Part shown: positions 14,209-21,749 of the stretch, one piece after another
Numbering within the stretch: the stretch's first letter is position 1
Layout: each line of letters opens with the position of its first letter
NCBI GenBank assembly: GCA_030428705.1
Contig: JAUIDI010000001.1
Coordinates: forward strand, 248,001-312,000
Length of the DNA stretch: 64,000 bases
Reading direction: 5' to 3'
From: Bacteroidia bacterium
GTDB taxonomy: Bacteria > Bacteroidota > Bacteroidia > Flavobacteriales > Flavobacteriaceae
The notes under the pieces: generated by a model
Told to the model about the DNA's origin: nothing
The model's database searches: none
Seen by the model: only the letters and a program-made list of their open reading frames with translations
Position numbers and translations under genes: made by a program

Positions 14209-16323
14209 TTATACACCTTGTTGGGCGTTCGTTATTTTTATTCCATCAAAAAAATAGTCCAAAATATACTTATCAAAATCGTCAATTTCTTTTGTTCTTT
14301 CGATAGTAGTTTTCTTTCCAATTCGGTTAAATTCAGCAACAACTGAATGTATAGTTAAATCACTGTCGTAAAAATCAATAACCTCTGATTCGTGCAACTT
14401 CTTAGAAATCATTCTTGGCAATCCATATTCCTCCAACTGAAAGACAACTTTTGGTAGAAAAGCGTGAGAACACCATTTTATGAATTTTGAAATATCATAG
14501 TGTTTGTCTTTAAGGATTCTTTTCTGCAAAGTGTTCAAGTCGTTTAATAATGCCGAAAACTTGAATGTCACATTTCTTTCCAAAAGGAAGAACTTATCTA
14601 TTCCTACATCATAATCCTCTAATTCTTTGAGCAACTCAGGAATTGACTTACTCCAATTGTATGCAATTATTTTTATGAACTCGACAAAAACCTTGTAGCC
14701 TGAATCCCAATTTCCTGGTTGAAGATTTATTACTTTGTAAAGAAGCCTATCCCAATTATGAGGTTTAAATTCATTTAAATAGTAAAGTCCATTCCATTCA
14801 TTTGGGTTTCTGGTTAAATCAATTGCAATTGATTTAATTAGTTCTGAATTGCTTGATTGAAATGCTGACTCGGATTTTAATTCATCATATACTTGAACTC
14901 CCATAAGTTCAGACATTTCTTGGTCGTAGATTTTTAATTTAGCTACTTGTTCTTTTGTGAGAAGCCCTTCATATTTCTTTTCATCCAAATCGCCCAAAAT
15001 CTCATCTGGAAAGGGGATGTCCAATTGTGTTTTAGCTTCTTCAGGTGGTTGTTCTAAAACATATATTTTACCAATAAAGTGTTTGAACATTCTACCGCCA
15101 CGTCCAATAATGTTTTTATATGTGAAATCATCAAGCTTTGCACTTCCTTTGCGATTCCTCCAAATAATAACGTTTTCAGCAGATGTGTTTACACCTTCGA
15201 TTATCGAAGATGTAGAGATTAAGTTTCTAATTCCATTATCTTCCTCAAATAGTCTCACTTGAATTTGGCTCAATGAACGATGTAGCCTTCCATTATGGAC
15301 GCCTATTTCACGACTAATAAGTTTTGTAAGACTCCAATTAACATCATAGTTTTTAGAGAGCCATTCTTCAAACATTCCAAGAAGCTCATTTTCGATAGGT
15401 TCGTAAGTGTCAAGGAAGAGATTTGTTAAACTGTCAATATTAGAATAAGTGCCCGCATAAATTAAGGTTTTGCCTCTATTTTCAGATAGTATTTCTATCA
15501 GCTTATCGCTTTTTTCTTCATTGTTGGTTATCTCATTAAATAGCTCGTGCTTTTCAAGAAATACTGTATTAAAGTCAAGACGAACAAATTCCATATCTTC
15601 TGTAAATGGATTCTTGTCTAAAGAGGTTATGTTGGGTGCCAAGTAATATTTTTGCTCTGACTTAGCCCCAAGCTTAATCATTGCTCTTATTAAACTTGCA
15701 GAACGCTCTTTATCAAACTTACTACTTGCTTTGTAAAACTCATCGACTATCATAATATCAAATGATTCTACAACATTGAAATAATTCATTGCCCTTTCTT
15801 GGGGAAAAATGAATATGTTTTTCTCAGCTAATTCGACATCAGAAGTCGTTATAATTCTATATTCATTGGCGAATTTTTTATAAAGTCTCCTTCGCGTTTC
15901 ATCAGTAAGAGCCAAAGTCGGAACGATAATTAATACGTTCTGTGGTTTCTTGATTTTGATGTAAGCATCAATTACAAAACTTTTACCAAAACTTGTTGGT
16001 GCACTTACTGCAATATTTTTCCCTTCTAAAAGACTTTTGAGTAAGAACGATTGTTCTCGATGAAGGGTTAGCGGTTTTTCTTCGCCAACATCTACCTTAA
16101 AAGCATTGTAAATAAATCTTTCTTCCCAATTTGATGTGTCTGGTTCTAAATATGGAAAAAGTCCTGTCTCTCTAATTAAATGATTTACTAAAGGATTGTA
16201 AGCTAACTCATTATTGTTGTAAAAATCCAACAGTTTGATTAGTTCCTGTCTTGCTTCATTTTCTTGATTAGAAATTAGAAGTCCGTTAATAGTATGGCAT
16301 TGTTCAAAGACTTGTTCTTCCAT
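14209..16323 (-). CDS. hamB: Hachiman anti-phage system helicase HamB
   Basis: A 704-residue superfamily 2 helicase. Visible motifs in order: Walker A APTSFGKS (108-115), motif Ia VPTLALTDETRRRL, Walker B VDEFYKAS (193-200, DEFY instead of DEAD/DEAH), motif IV TLIYAGTYSNIDSL, motif V STSSIIEGVNTSAENVIIW and motif VI IIGRGGRM. A helicase of this type encoded 2 nt downstream of a DUF1837 gene defines Hachiman; HamB loads on and translocates along DNA and controls the HamA nuclease (established knowledge of the system). The last codons run through the TTGTTGGGC box. The coding sequence is noticeably AT-richer than nifJ nearby, consistent with transfer. Confidence 0.93.
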   Translation of the reverse strand: MEEQVFEQCHTINGLLISNQENEARQELIKLLDFYNNNELAYNPLVNHLIRETGLFPYLEPDTSNWEERFIYNAFKVDVGEEKPLTLHREQSFLLKSLLEGKNIAVSAPTSFGKSFVIDAYIKIKKPQNVLIIVPTLALTDETRRRLYKKFANEYRIITTSDVELAEKNIFIFPQERAMNYFNVVESFDIMIVDEFYKASSKFDKERSASLIRAMIKLGAKSEQKYYLAPNITSLDKNPFTEDMEFVRLDFNTVFLEKHELFNEITNNEEKSDKLIEILSENRGKTLIYAGTYSNIDSLTNLFLDTYEPIENELLGMFEEWLSKNYDVNWSLTKLISREIGVHNGRLHRSLSQIQVRLFEEDNGIRNLISTSSIIEGVNTSAENVIIWRNRKGSAKLDDFTYKNIIGRGGRMFKHFIGKIYVLEQPPEEAKTQLDIPFPDEILGDLDEKKYEGLLTKEQVAKLKIYDQEMSELMGVQVYDELKSESAFQSSNSELIKSIAIDLTRNPNEWNGLYYLNEFKPHNWDRLLYKVINLQPGNWDSGYKVFVEFIKIIAYNWSKSIPELLKELEDYDVGIDKFFLLERNVTFKFSALLNDLNTLQKRILKDKHYDISKFIKWCSHAFLPKVVFQLEEYGLPRMISKKLHESEVIDFYDSDLTIHSVVAEFNRIGKKTTIERTKEIDDFDKYILDYFFDGIKITNAQQGV
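14218..14226. other. TTGTTGGGC box at the 3' edge of the Hachiman module
   Basis: The 9-mer TTGTTGGGC lies inside the last codons of hamB; its inverted partner GCCCAACAA is at 17269-17277 upstream of hamA. Read in the genes' direction the module starts after GTTGGGC and ends at GCCCAAC, which fits the integron core consensus GTTRRRY and RYYYAAC in the expected order. Confidence 0.5.
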
Positions 16324-16325
16324 AT

Positions 16326-17246
16326 CTAATCTCTGTAGGCTTTTGCTATTTGGATGAATTTATTTACAATTATTTCCTTTTCTGCAACTGGGAAAAGGAT
16401 TATATGAAAGTTTATTTTTTCATATAGATGCACGTCAGTGCATTTATTGATTTGTTTTTTAAAATATTGTGTTGCTCTGTCTTTGTGATAATCAATGATT
16501 CCTTGTTTGTATTCATCGGTCAAATCTTTTCCTGACTTTGTTTGCTCACATTCATAAAGAAGCAAAATTGGAATATTTAAAATCGGTTTTATTTTGTCGA
16601 TTGATTCTGTTTGTGAGAGACTCGCTTTTATTTTAGTTCTTAGGTCATCGGAAATTTCCTCAAAATCATTAATGTCGCTTAAATTGGTAATGATGCTATT
16701 TTCCTTTTTGATTTTCTCTAAACTTATTGAGTCCTTTACAGAGTTGACAATTTTATCTAACCGAGCGTTTTTAATGTTGTTGTAAAATTTTGATTCACCA
16801 AACCAAAGTGAAAAAGTGTCTTCAGATTCTATAACAATATGAACACTATCTGAACCTTTAGCTTCATCTCCCGTATTTTGTTTGTAAAAAATTTTAGGTA
16901 CAATAGGAAGTGCAGAGTAGTGATGTTTCATTATTCCATAAAGAACAATTTCCGCAATTTCACTACCTCTTCCAATAGCATCTACAGATTCAATCAAACG
17001 AAGTTTTTTTGCTGATTCAGAAAGTATGGAACCTGCACCATCAGTCAATAAAGCCTGTCTTTCACTATGACTTAAAGCTGTTTCCGTGATATTGTCCCAA
17101 ACAAAATTTTGAAACTTTTCATATCTCCATTCGCCATTTTCAAAGTCATTGATTATTCCAAGAACTGATTTGTTATCAGTTGGACTTAAAGAGTTGTCCA
17201 ATTTTACATCATCAAAGATGTTGTTTATGATAATTTCAAATTTCAT
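16326..17246 (-). CDS. hamA: Hachiman anti-phage system nuclease HamA (DUF1837)
   Basis: The 306-residue protein carries the DUF1837 core: GRGSEIAEIVLYGIM (92-106), then G131-SDSVH and LWFGESKFY, where D133 and E151-x-K153 fit a PD-(D/E)XK nuclease active site. The C-terminal part contains HIILFPVAEKEIIVNKF, as in other HamA proteins. HamA is the effector nuclease of Hachiman, held inactive by HamB until DNA damage or phage replication intermediates trigger it (known for studied systems). It is the first gene of the pair, with TAG-AT-ATG spacing to hamB. All catalytic residues appear intact, so the system looks functional. Confidence 0.92.
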   Translation of the reverse strand: MKFEIIINNIFDDVKLDNSLSPTDNKSVLGIINDFENGEWRYEKFQNFVWDNITETALSHSERQALLTDGAGSILSESAKKLRLIESVDAIGRGSEIAEIVLYGIMKHHYSALPIVPKIFYKQNTGDEAKGSDSVHIVIESEDTFSLWFGESKFYNNIKNARLDKIVNSVKDSISLEKIKKENSIITNLSDINDFEEISDDLRTKIKASLSQTESIDKIKPILNIPILLLYECEQTKSGKDLTDEYKQGIIDYHKDRATQYFKKQINKCTDVHLYEKINFHIILFPVAEKEIIVNKFIQIAKAYRD

Positions 17247-17597
17247 TCTCGGTTTTCATTATAATGATGCCCAACAATTGGATATACGCACTAGTCAGTA
17301 TATCCTACTTTTAAAAGTACTACGAATATACCTTTTTGTAAGAAAATATGGTAGCACTTTGAAACACTGTTCTTCAAAACACGCCTATTATTCCTTTAAG
17401 GCAATAATCCTTCAAAAGTATTCGCGAAATCCCGTAAAAAAGGTCACGATATTTCGTTAATTTTTGAAATTCCGTTATTCTTTTTGATTTTCAAAATACA
17501 TATAAATCTTTAATAATCAATGTTTTAAATGGTTTGGCACGGGTATGGCAATACCCCTGACGGCAATAATGCCAAACAATTTAAAAACATAATAAAA
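17247..17597. other. Intergenic region between divergent hamA and OsmC genes, with cassette-like boundary
   Basis: No gene is seen in this AT-rich 350-bp gap. It holds GCCCAACAA (17269-17277), a perfect inverted repeat GGATATAC/GTATATCC (17280-17287 and 17298-17305, 10-nt loop) and directly beside it a 14-bp perfect palindrome TACTTTTAAAAGTA (17306-17319). The remainder is low-complexity sequence that presumably contains the divergent promoters; no clear TAnnTTTG box could be fixed. If the accessory tract were an integron, an attI-like site would be expected here, but no integrase gene is present. Confidence 0.5.
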
Positions 17598-18149
17598 ATG
17601 ATTACAACAGCAAACATCAAAAACGGAGTAAACGTGGATCAATTGGTAGAAACCATTCAGCACGTTCAAGAGCAACCCGAATTGGCAAAATTCGAATTTC
17701 GTACCAAGACCAACTGGATTACCGGCGGGCATTGTGTGTCAAGCGCCAAGAGTTTTTATGGCGTGTGCCAAGAAGACACCAGCCGTCAAGAAACCTTCAC
17801 AATGGAGGCCGACCACCCGAACGTCTTGTTGGGCGAGGACAAGGCCGCCACACCCGCGGAAATCGTTTTGCATGCCTTGGGTTCGTGTTTGACCGGGGCC
17901 ATGGTGTACCATGCCGCCGCCAACGGAATCGAGATCGAAGGCGCTGAAGCCAAACTAAAAGGCGGTGCCGACCTACACGGTTTCTTGGGCTTGGATCCCG
18001 AAGTTCGCAAAGGTTTTGATGGTATTACCGTAAAGTTCAAGGTAAAATCGGATGCCAGCGAAGAGCAGTTGCGAAACCTTGCCCAATTCTCCCCAGTGTT
18101 CGATATGTTGACCAATCCTACGCCGGTCGCTATCGAGTTTGAAAAGTAA
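17598..18149 (+). CDS. OsmC family protein
   Basis: From ATG 17598 the product is 183 residues. It shows the OsmC/Ohr fold order: strand-rich N-terminus, EADHPNVLLGEDKAATPAEIVLHALGSCLT, in which the Cys of LGSCLTGAM is the conserved peroxidatic-type cysteine, then GADLHGFLGLDPEVRKGFDG and a closing SPVFDMLTNPTPV. The second Cys lies in GHCVSSA near the N-terminus, as in the OsmC-like branch rather than Ohr. Likely role is thiol-dependent reduction of organic peroxides or related electrophiles. A strong terminator follows. The longer frame from 17529 only adds spacer sequence. Confidence 0.9.
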   Translation: MITTANIKNGVNVDQLVETIQHVQEQPELAKFEFRTKTNWITGGHCVSSAKSFYGVCQEDTSRQETFTMEADHPNVLLGEDKAATPAEIVLHALGSCLTGAMVYHAAANGIEIEGAEAKLKGGADLHGFLGLDPEVRKGFDGITVKFKVKSDASEEQLRNLAQFSPVFDMLTNPTPVAIEFEK

Positions 18150-18158
18150 TAAATCGAT

Positions 18159-18194
18159 TAAAAAAGGCCGCTCTTACTGGGGCGGCCTTTTTTA
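18159..18194 (+). terminator. Rho-independent terminator after the OsmC gene
   Basis: AAAAAAGGCCGC, a short TCTTACTGG loop, then GCGGCCTTTTTT form a GC-rich stem flanked by A and T runs, 10 bp after the stop codon. Confidence 0.9.
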
Positions 18195-18204
18195 AAAAAT
18201 TCCA

Positions 18205-18224
18205 ATCCCGATAACTATCGGGAT
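18205..18224. repeat. ATCCCGATA-TATCGGGAT palindrome
   Basis: Two perfect 9-bp arms separated by AC. The same core (CCGATAGCTATCGG) occurs within the dispersed element at 6937-6950, so it is a reused intergenic palindrome of this genome. Confidence 0.65.
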
Positions 18225-18311
18225 CAAAATCCAAATTCCAAAGCTTTTCTACATCCTTCGAAGCTTTAGCAAAGAAGGATCAACCATCAACGAACAACCA
18301 TCATCAACACA

Positions 18312-21300
18312 ATGAACACCAAAAAACATAGCGTCACCACGGCCAACGAGGCAACCGCCCACATGGCGTATAAGACCAACGAGGTATGCGCCATTTATCC
18401 GATTACGCCGTCTTCCGAAATGTCGGAATTGGCAGCGGAGTGGAGTGCCAAAGGGCAAAAAAATGTATTTGGCGGCGTGCCCTCGACTTTTGAAATGCAG
18501 AGCGAGGCAGGTGTGGCCGGTGCATTGCACGGTGCCCTTACCACAGGGTCGTTGGCGACCACGTTTACCGCATCGCAAGGACTGCTTTTGATGATGCCGA
18601 ATATGTACAAGATCGCGGGCGAACTTACGCCCAATGTCATTCACGTGGCCACGCGGTCGGTCGCCACCCATGCACTTTCGGTCTTTGGCGATCATAGCGA
18701 TATTATGGCGGTACGGAATACGGGCTATGCCTTTTTGGGTAGTGCCTCCGTTCAGGAAGCGCATGATTTTGCCCTGATCGCACAGGCGGCGACTTTGGAA
18801 TCACGGATTCCGTTCGTGCACTTTTTCGACGGATTTCGAACCTCGCACGAAACCGCAAAGATCGAATCGGTTCACGATACCACTATTAAGGAAATGATGG
18901 ATATGGATTTAATTACCGCACATCGCGATCGCGGATTGAATCCGAACAAACCCGTTTTACGAGGAACTTCACAAGGCCCCGGTGTATTTTTTCAAAGTCG
19001 GGAAGCCGTGAATTCCCACTATAAAGCCTGTCCCAATATCGTACAAAGCAAAATGGACCGGTTTGCCGCATTGACTGGAAGACAATACCGGCTTTTTGAC
19101 TATGTGGGTCATCCGCAGGCGGAACAGGTGATCATCGCCATGGCCTCGGCAACCGAAACTATTGAAGAAACCGTCGATCATTTAAACGCCCTAGGCGAAA
19201 AAGTCGGATTGATCAAAGTCCGTTTGTTTCGGCCTTTCAGTACCGCACATCTTTTAAAAGCCCTTCCAAAAACCTGCAAGGCGATCGCCGTTTTGGACCG
19301 CACCAAAGAACCGGGGAGTGTAGGCGAGCCCCTATATCTTGATATCGTCACGGCATTAACGTCCGTAGCGGCGACCCGCACTGAACTTCCTAAAATCGTG
19401 GGCGGCCGTTACGGATTATCTTCCAAGGAACTGCACCCCGGAATGGTAAAGGCGATTTTCGAAAACTTGAAATCGGAAGATCCCAAGAATAATTTTACCA
19501 TCGGTATCCATGATGATGTAACGCATTTGAGCCTTCCCTATGCGAACGATGTGCACTTGCAAGATGATAATCTGCAGATTTTGTTGTACGAGACAAAATC
19601 GGAGGCCTCGGTCAGCAGTTTCAAATCGATGCTGCAAACACTTGGAAAAGAAAACTATGTACAAGGCTATTCCGAAATCGATTATAGAAAATCCGGTTCG
19701 CGCTATGTTTCGAACCTACGGGTCGGCAAACGACCGATAAAAGCACCCTATTTGATATCCAATGCCGATGTGGTCGCCTGTGATTCCATTGATTTTTTGA
19801 AAAATGACAATGCCCTGGAGCGGCTTAAAACCGATGGCACTTTGTTGGTCAAAACCGTTTTGTCTCCGAAGGAATTTTGGAAAAACGTTCCGGTAGCGGT
19901 TCAAAATAAAATCCTGTTCAAGGGTATTCGGTTGTTTACGGCACATGAAAATGCCATTGCAGAAAATTGTACCATCAACGAAACAGTTTTATCGGGATTG
20001 CATAGTTGTGTTTTGGCACTACAACAGGATATGACCTCCAGTAAAGACTTTGAATTTTTGCTCGGATATATCGATGAGGTCGATACCGCAAGGGTAGAAA
20101 ATCCTCAGGAACCATTTCTTGAAGTCGATGCGGAATTTGGGAATTCGCTTTTGGGGAAATTGATGTCGGGCAGGGGCGGGGAACTTTCGGTCAGTACCCT
20201 TCCCATAGATGGTACGTATGCGACCGATACGTCAAAATTCAACGTTCGAAATACGGAAAATTTTCTCCCCGAATGGGATGCCGAAACCTGTACCCAGTGC
20301 GGGGCCTGTAGCATGGCCTGCCCACAGGCCGCACTCAGAATAAAGGTCTATGACGATTCCTTTTTGCAAAATGCCCCAAAAGGATTCCCATCGGTAAAGG
20401 CCCTCGACGAAGATTGGCAAATTGATTTGCTGAACTATACGATTCAGATAAATCCGGAGCAGTGTACGGGTTGCAATAATTGTGTGGATGCTTGTCCCGC
20501 GAAAGCCCTAGTAATGAAAAACAAAACCTCAAAATCCCGAATGGAAAAAGAAAACTGGAAGTACTTTGAAAGCATTCCGGAATTCGATAGGAATAAATTA
20601 AATACCACAAAGGTCGGCCAACAACAGTTGCAAGAGCCTTTGTTCAAATATTCGATTAGTGTTGATGGATGCGGGGAAGCGCCCTACCTGAAATTATTGT
20701 CCCAATTGTTCGGTGACCGCATGTTGGTGGCCAATGCGACCGGGGCAAGTTCTATTTTCGGGGGGGCACTCCCAGCAACCCCTTGGTCGAAAAACAATGA
20801 GGGCAGGGGGCCTGCTTGGTCGAATTCCATGTTCGAGGACAATGCCGAATTCGGGTTGGGATACCGCTTGTCGTTGGACCAAAAAAGCGCACAGGCCGAA
20901 TTACTGATGAAAGGAATGATGCCCGAATTGGATTTCGATTTGGTACACGATATTTTGACCGCCGAACAACAAAACGAAACGGAAATCGATGAACAGAGGG
21001 AACGCATTAAAAAATTAAAAGTCCATTTGCAAGGAATGGACACGACCGAGGCAAAACGATTGATGACTTTGGTCGATAGTTTGGTAAAGCAGAGCGTGTG
21101 GATCGTCGGTGGTGATGGTTGGGCCTATGATATTGGTTATGGCGGATTGGACCATGTCATTGCTACCGGAAAAAATGTAAATATTTTGGTGTTGGATAAT
21201 GAGGTTTATTCCAACACGGGCGGTCAAATGTCAAAGGCCACTCCTTTTGGTGCGGCCGCCAAATTCGCCTTTAACGGAAAACGAAACCGGAAAAAGGATC

Positions 21301-21749
21301 TGGGCCGCATGGCCATGACCTATGAAGATGTATATGTTGCCCAAGTCGCTATGGGCGCCGATCAGGAACAGACGTTACGGGCCTTTCAGGAAGCCGAAAG
21401 TTATGACGGCCCATCGGTGATCATTGCCTATTGCCATAGTCCGGCCCATGGGATCGACATGCGGCATCCGAGCCGGTACCACAAGGCGGCGGTCGCCTCG
21501 GGGCAGTGGTTGTTGTATCGATATGATTCCAGAAGAAAGGAACAAGGTCTTGATCCGCTACAACTTGATTCCCCAAAACCGAGTATTCCGATCGAAGATT
21601 ATTTGGTCAAGGAAAAAAGGTTTGAAAAACTTTTTGATACGGATGAGTACAATTTCAGAGAAATGATCAACAAGCTCCAAGATCACATCGATAATCGATA
21701 TGAGACGTATTTGAAAAAATCCAGGGAAACACCCCTTATTGATTTTTGA
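18312..21749 (+). CDS. nifJ: Pyruvate:ferredoxin (flavodoxin) oxidoreductase, single-chain
   Basis: A 1145-residue fused enzyme, close to the usual ~1170-1200. Domain order: N-terminal TPP pyrimidine-binding domain (ICAIYPITPSSEMSE near residue 27), the gamma-like domain, a two [4Fe-4S] ferredoxin insert with CTQCGACSMACP (from ~660) and CTGCNNCVDACP (from ~718), and a C-terminal TPP-binding domain with GGDGWAYDIGYGG (~933) and LDNEVYSNTGGQ. It converts pyruvate, CoA and oxidised carrier to acetyl-CoA, CO2 and reduced ferredoxin or flavodoxin in the cytoplasm. Alone on its strand; its last 14 bases overlap the convergent cyclase gene. Oxygen-sensitive chemistry is usual for the family. Confidence 0.96.
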   Translation: MNTKKHSVTTANEATAHMAYKTNEVCAIYPITPSSEMSELAAEWSAKGQKNVFGGVPSTFEMQSEAGVAGALHGALTTGSLATTFTASQGLLLMMPNMYKIAGELTPNVIHVATRSVATHALSVFGDHSDIMAVRNTGYAFLGSASVQEAHDFALIAQAATLESRIPFVHFFDGFRTSHETAKIESVHDTTIKEMMDMDLITAHRDRGLNPNKPVLRGTSQGPGVFFQSREAVNSHYKACPNIVQSKMDRFAALTGRQYRLFDYVGHPQAEQVIIAMASATETIEETVDHLNALGEKVGLIKVRLFRPFSTAHLLKALPKTCKAIAVLDRTKEPGSVGEPLYLDIVTALTSVAATRTELPKIVGGRYGLSSKELHPGMVKAIFENLKSEDPKNNFTIGIHDDVTHLSLPYANDVHLQDDNLQILLYETKSEASVSSFKSMLQTLGKENYVQGYSEIDYRKSGSRYVSNLRVGKRPIKAPYLISNADVVACDSIDFLKNDNALERLKTDGTLLVKTVLSPKEFWKNVPVAVQNKILFKGIRLFTAHENAIAENCTINETVLSGLHSCVLALQQDMTSSKDFEFLLGYIDEVDTARVENPQEPFLEVDAEFGNSLLGKLMSGRGGELSVSTLPIDGTYATDTSKFNVRNTENFLPEWDAETCTQCGACSMACPQAALRIKVYDDSFLQNAPKGFPSVKALDEDWQIDLLNYTIQINPEQCTGCNNCVDACPAKALVMKNKTSKSRMEKENWKYFESIPEFDRNKLNTTKVGQQQLQEPLFKYSISVDGCGEAPYLKLLSQLFGDRMLVANATGASSIFGGALPATPWSKNNEGRGPAWSNSMFEDNAEFGLGYRLSLDQKSAQAELLMKGMMPELDFDLVHDILTAEQQNETEIDEQRERIKKLKVHLQGMDTTEAKRLMTLVDSLVKQSVWIVGGDGWAYDIGYGGLDHVIATGKNVNILVLDNEVYSNTGGQMSKATPFGAAAKFAFNGKRNRKKDLGRMAMTYEDVYVAQVAMGADQEQTLRAFQEAESYDGPSVIIAYCHSPAHGIDMRHPSRYHKAAVASGQWLLYRYDSRRKEQGLDPLQLDSPKPSIPIEDYLVKEKRFEKLFDTDEYNFREMINKLQDHIDNRYETYLKKSRETPLIDF

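Noticed and set aside
18249-18764. Antisense open frames over nifJ, for example 171 codons here
   Set aside because: The plus strand encodes continuous nifJ motifs; the antisense composition is the mirror of that codon usage.
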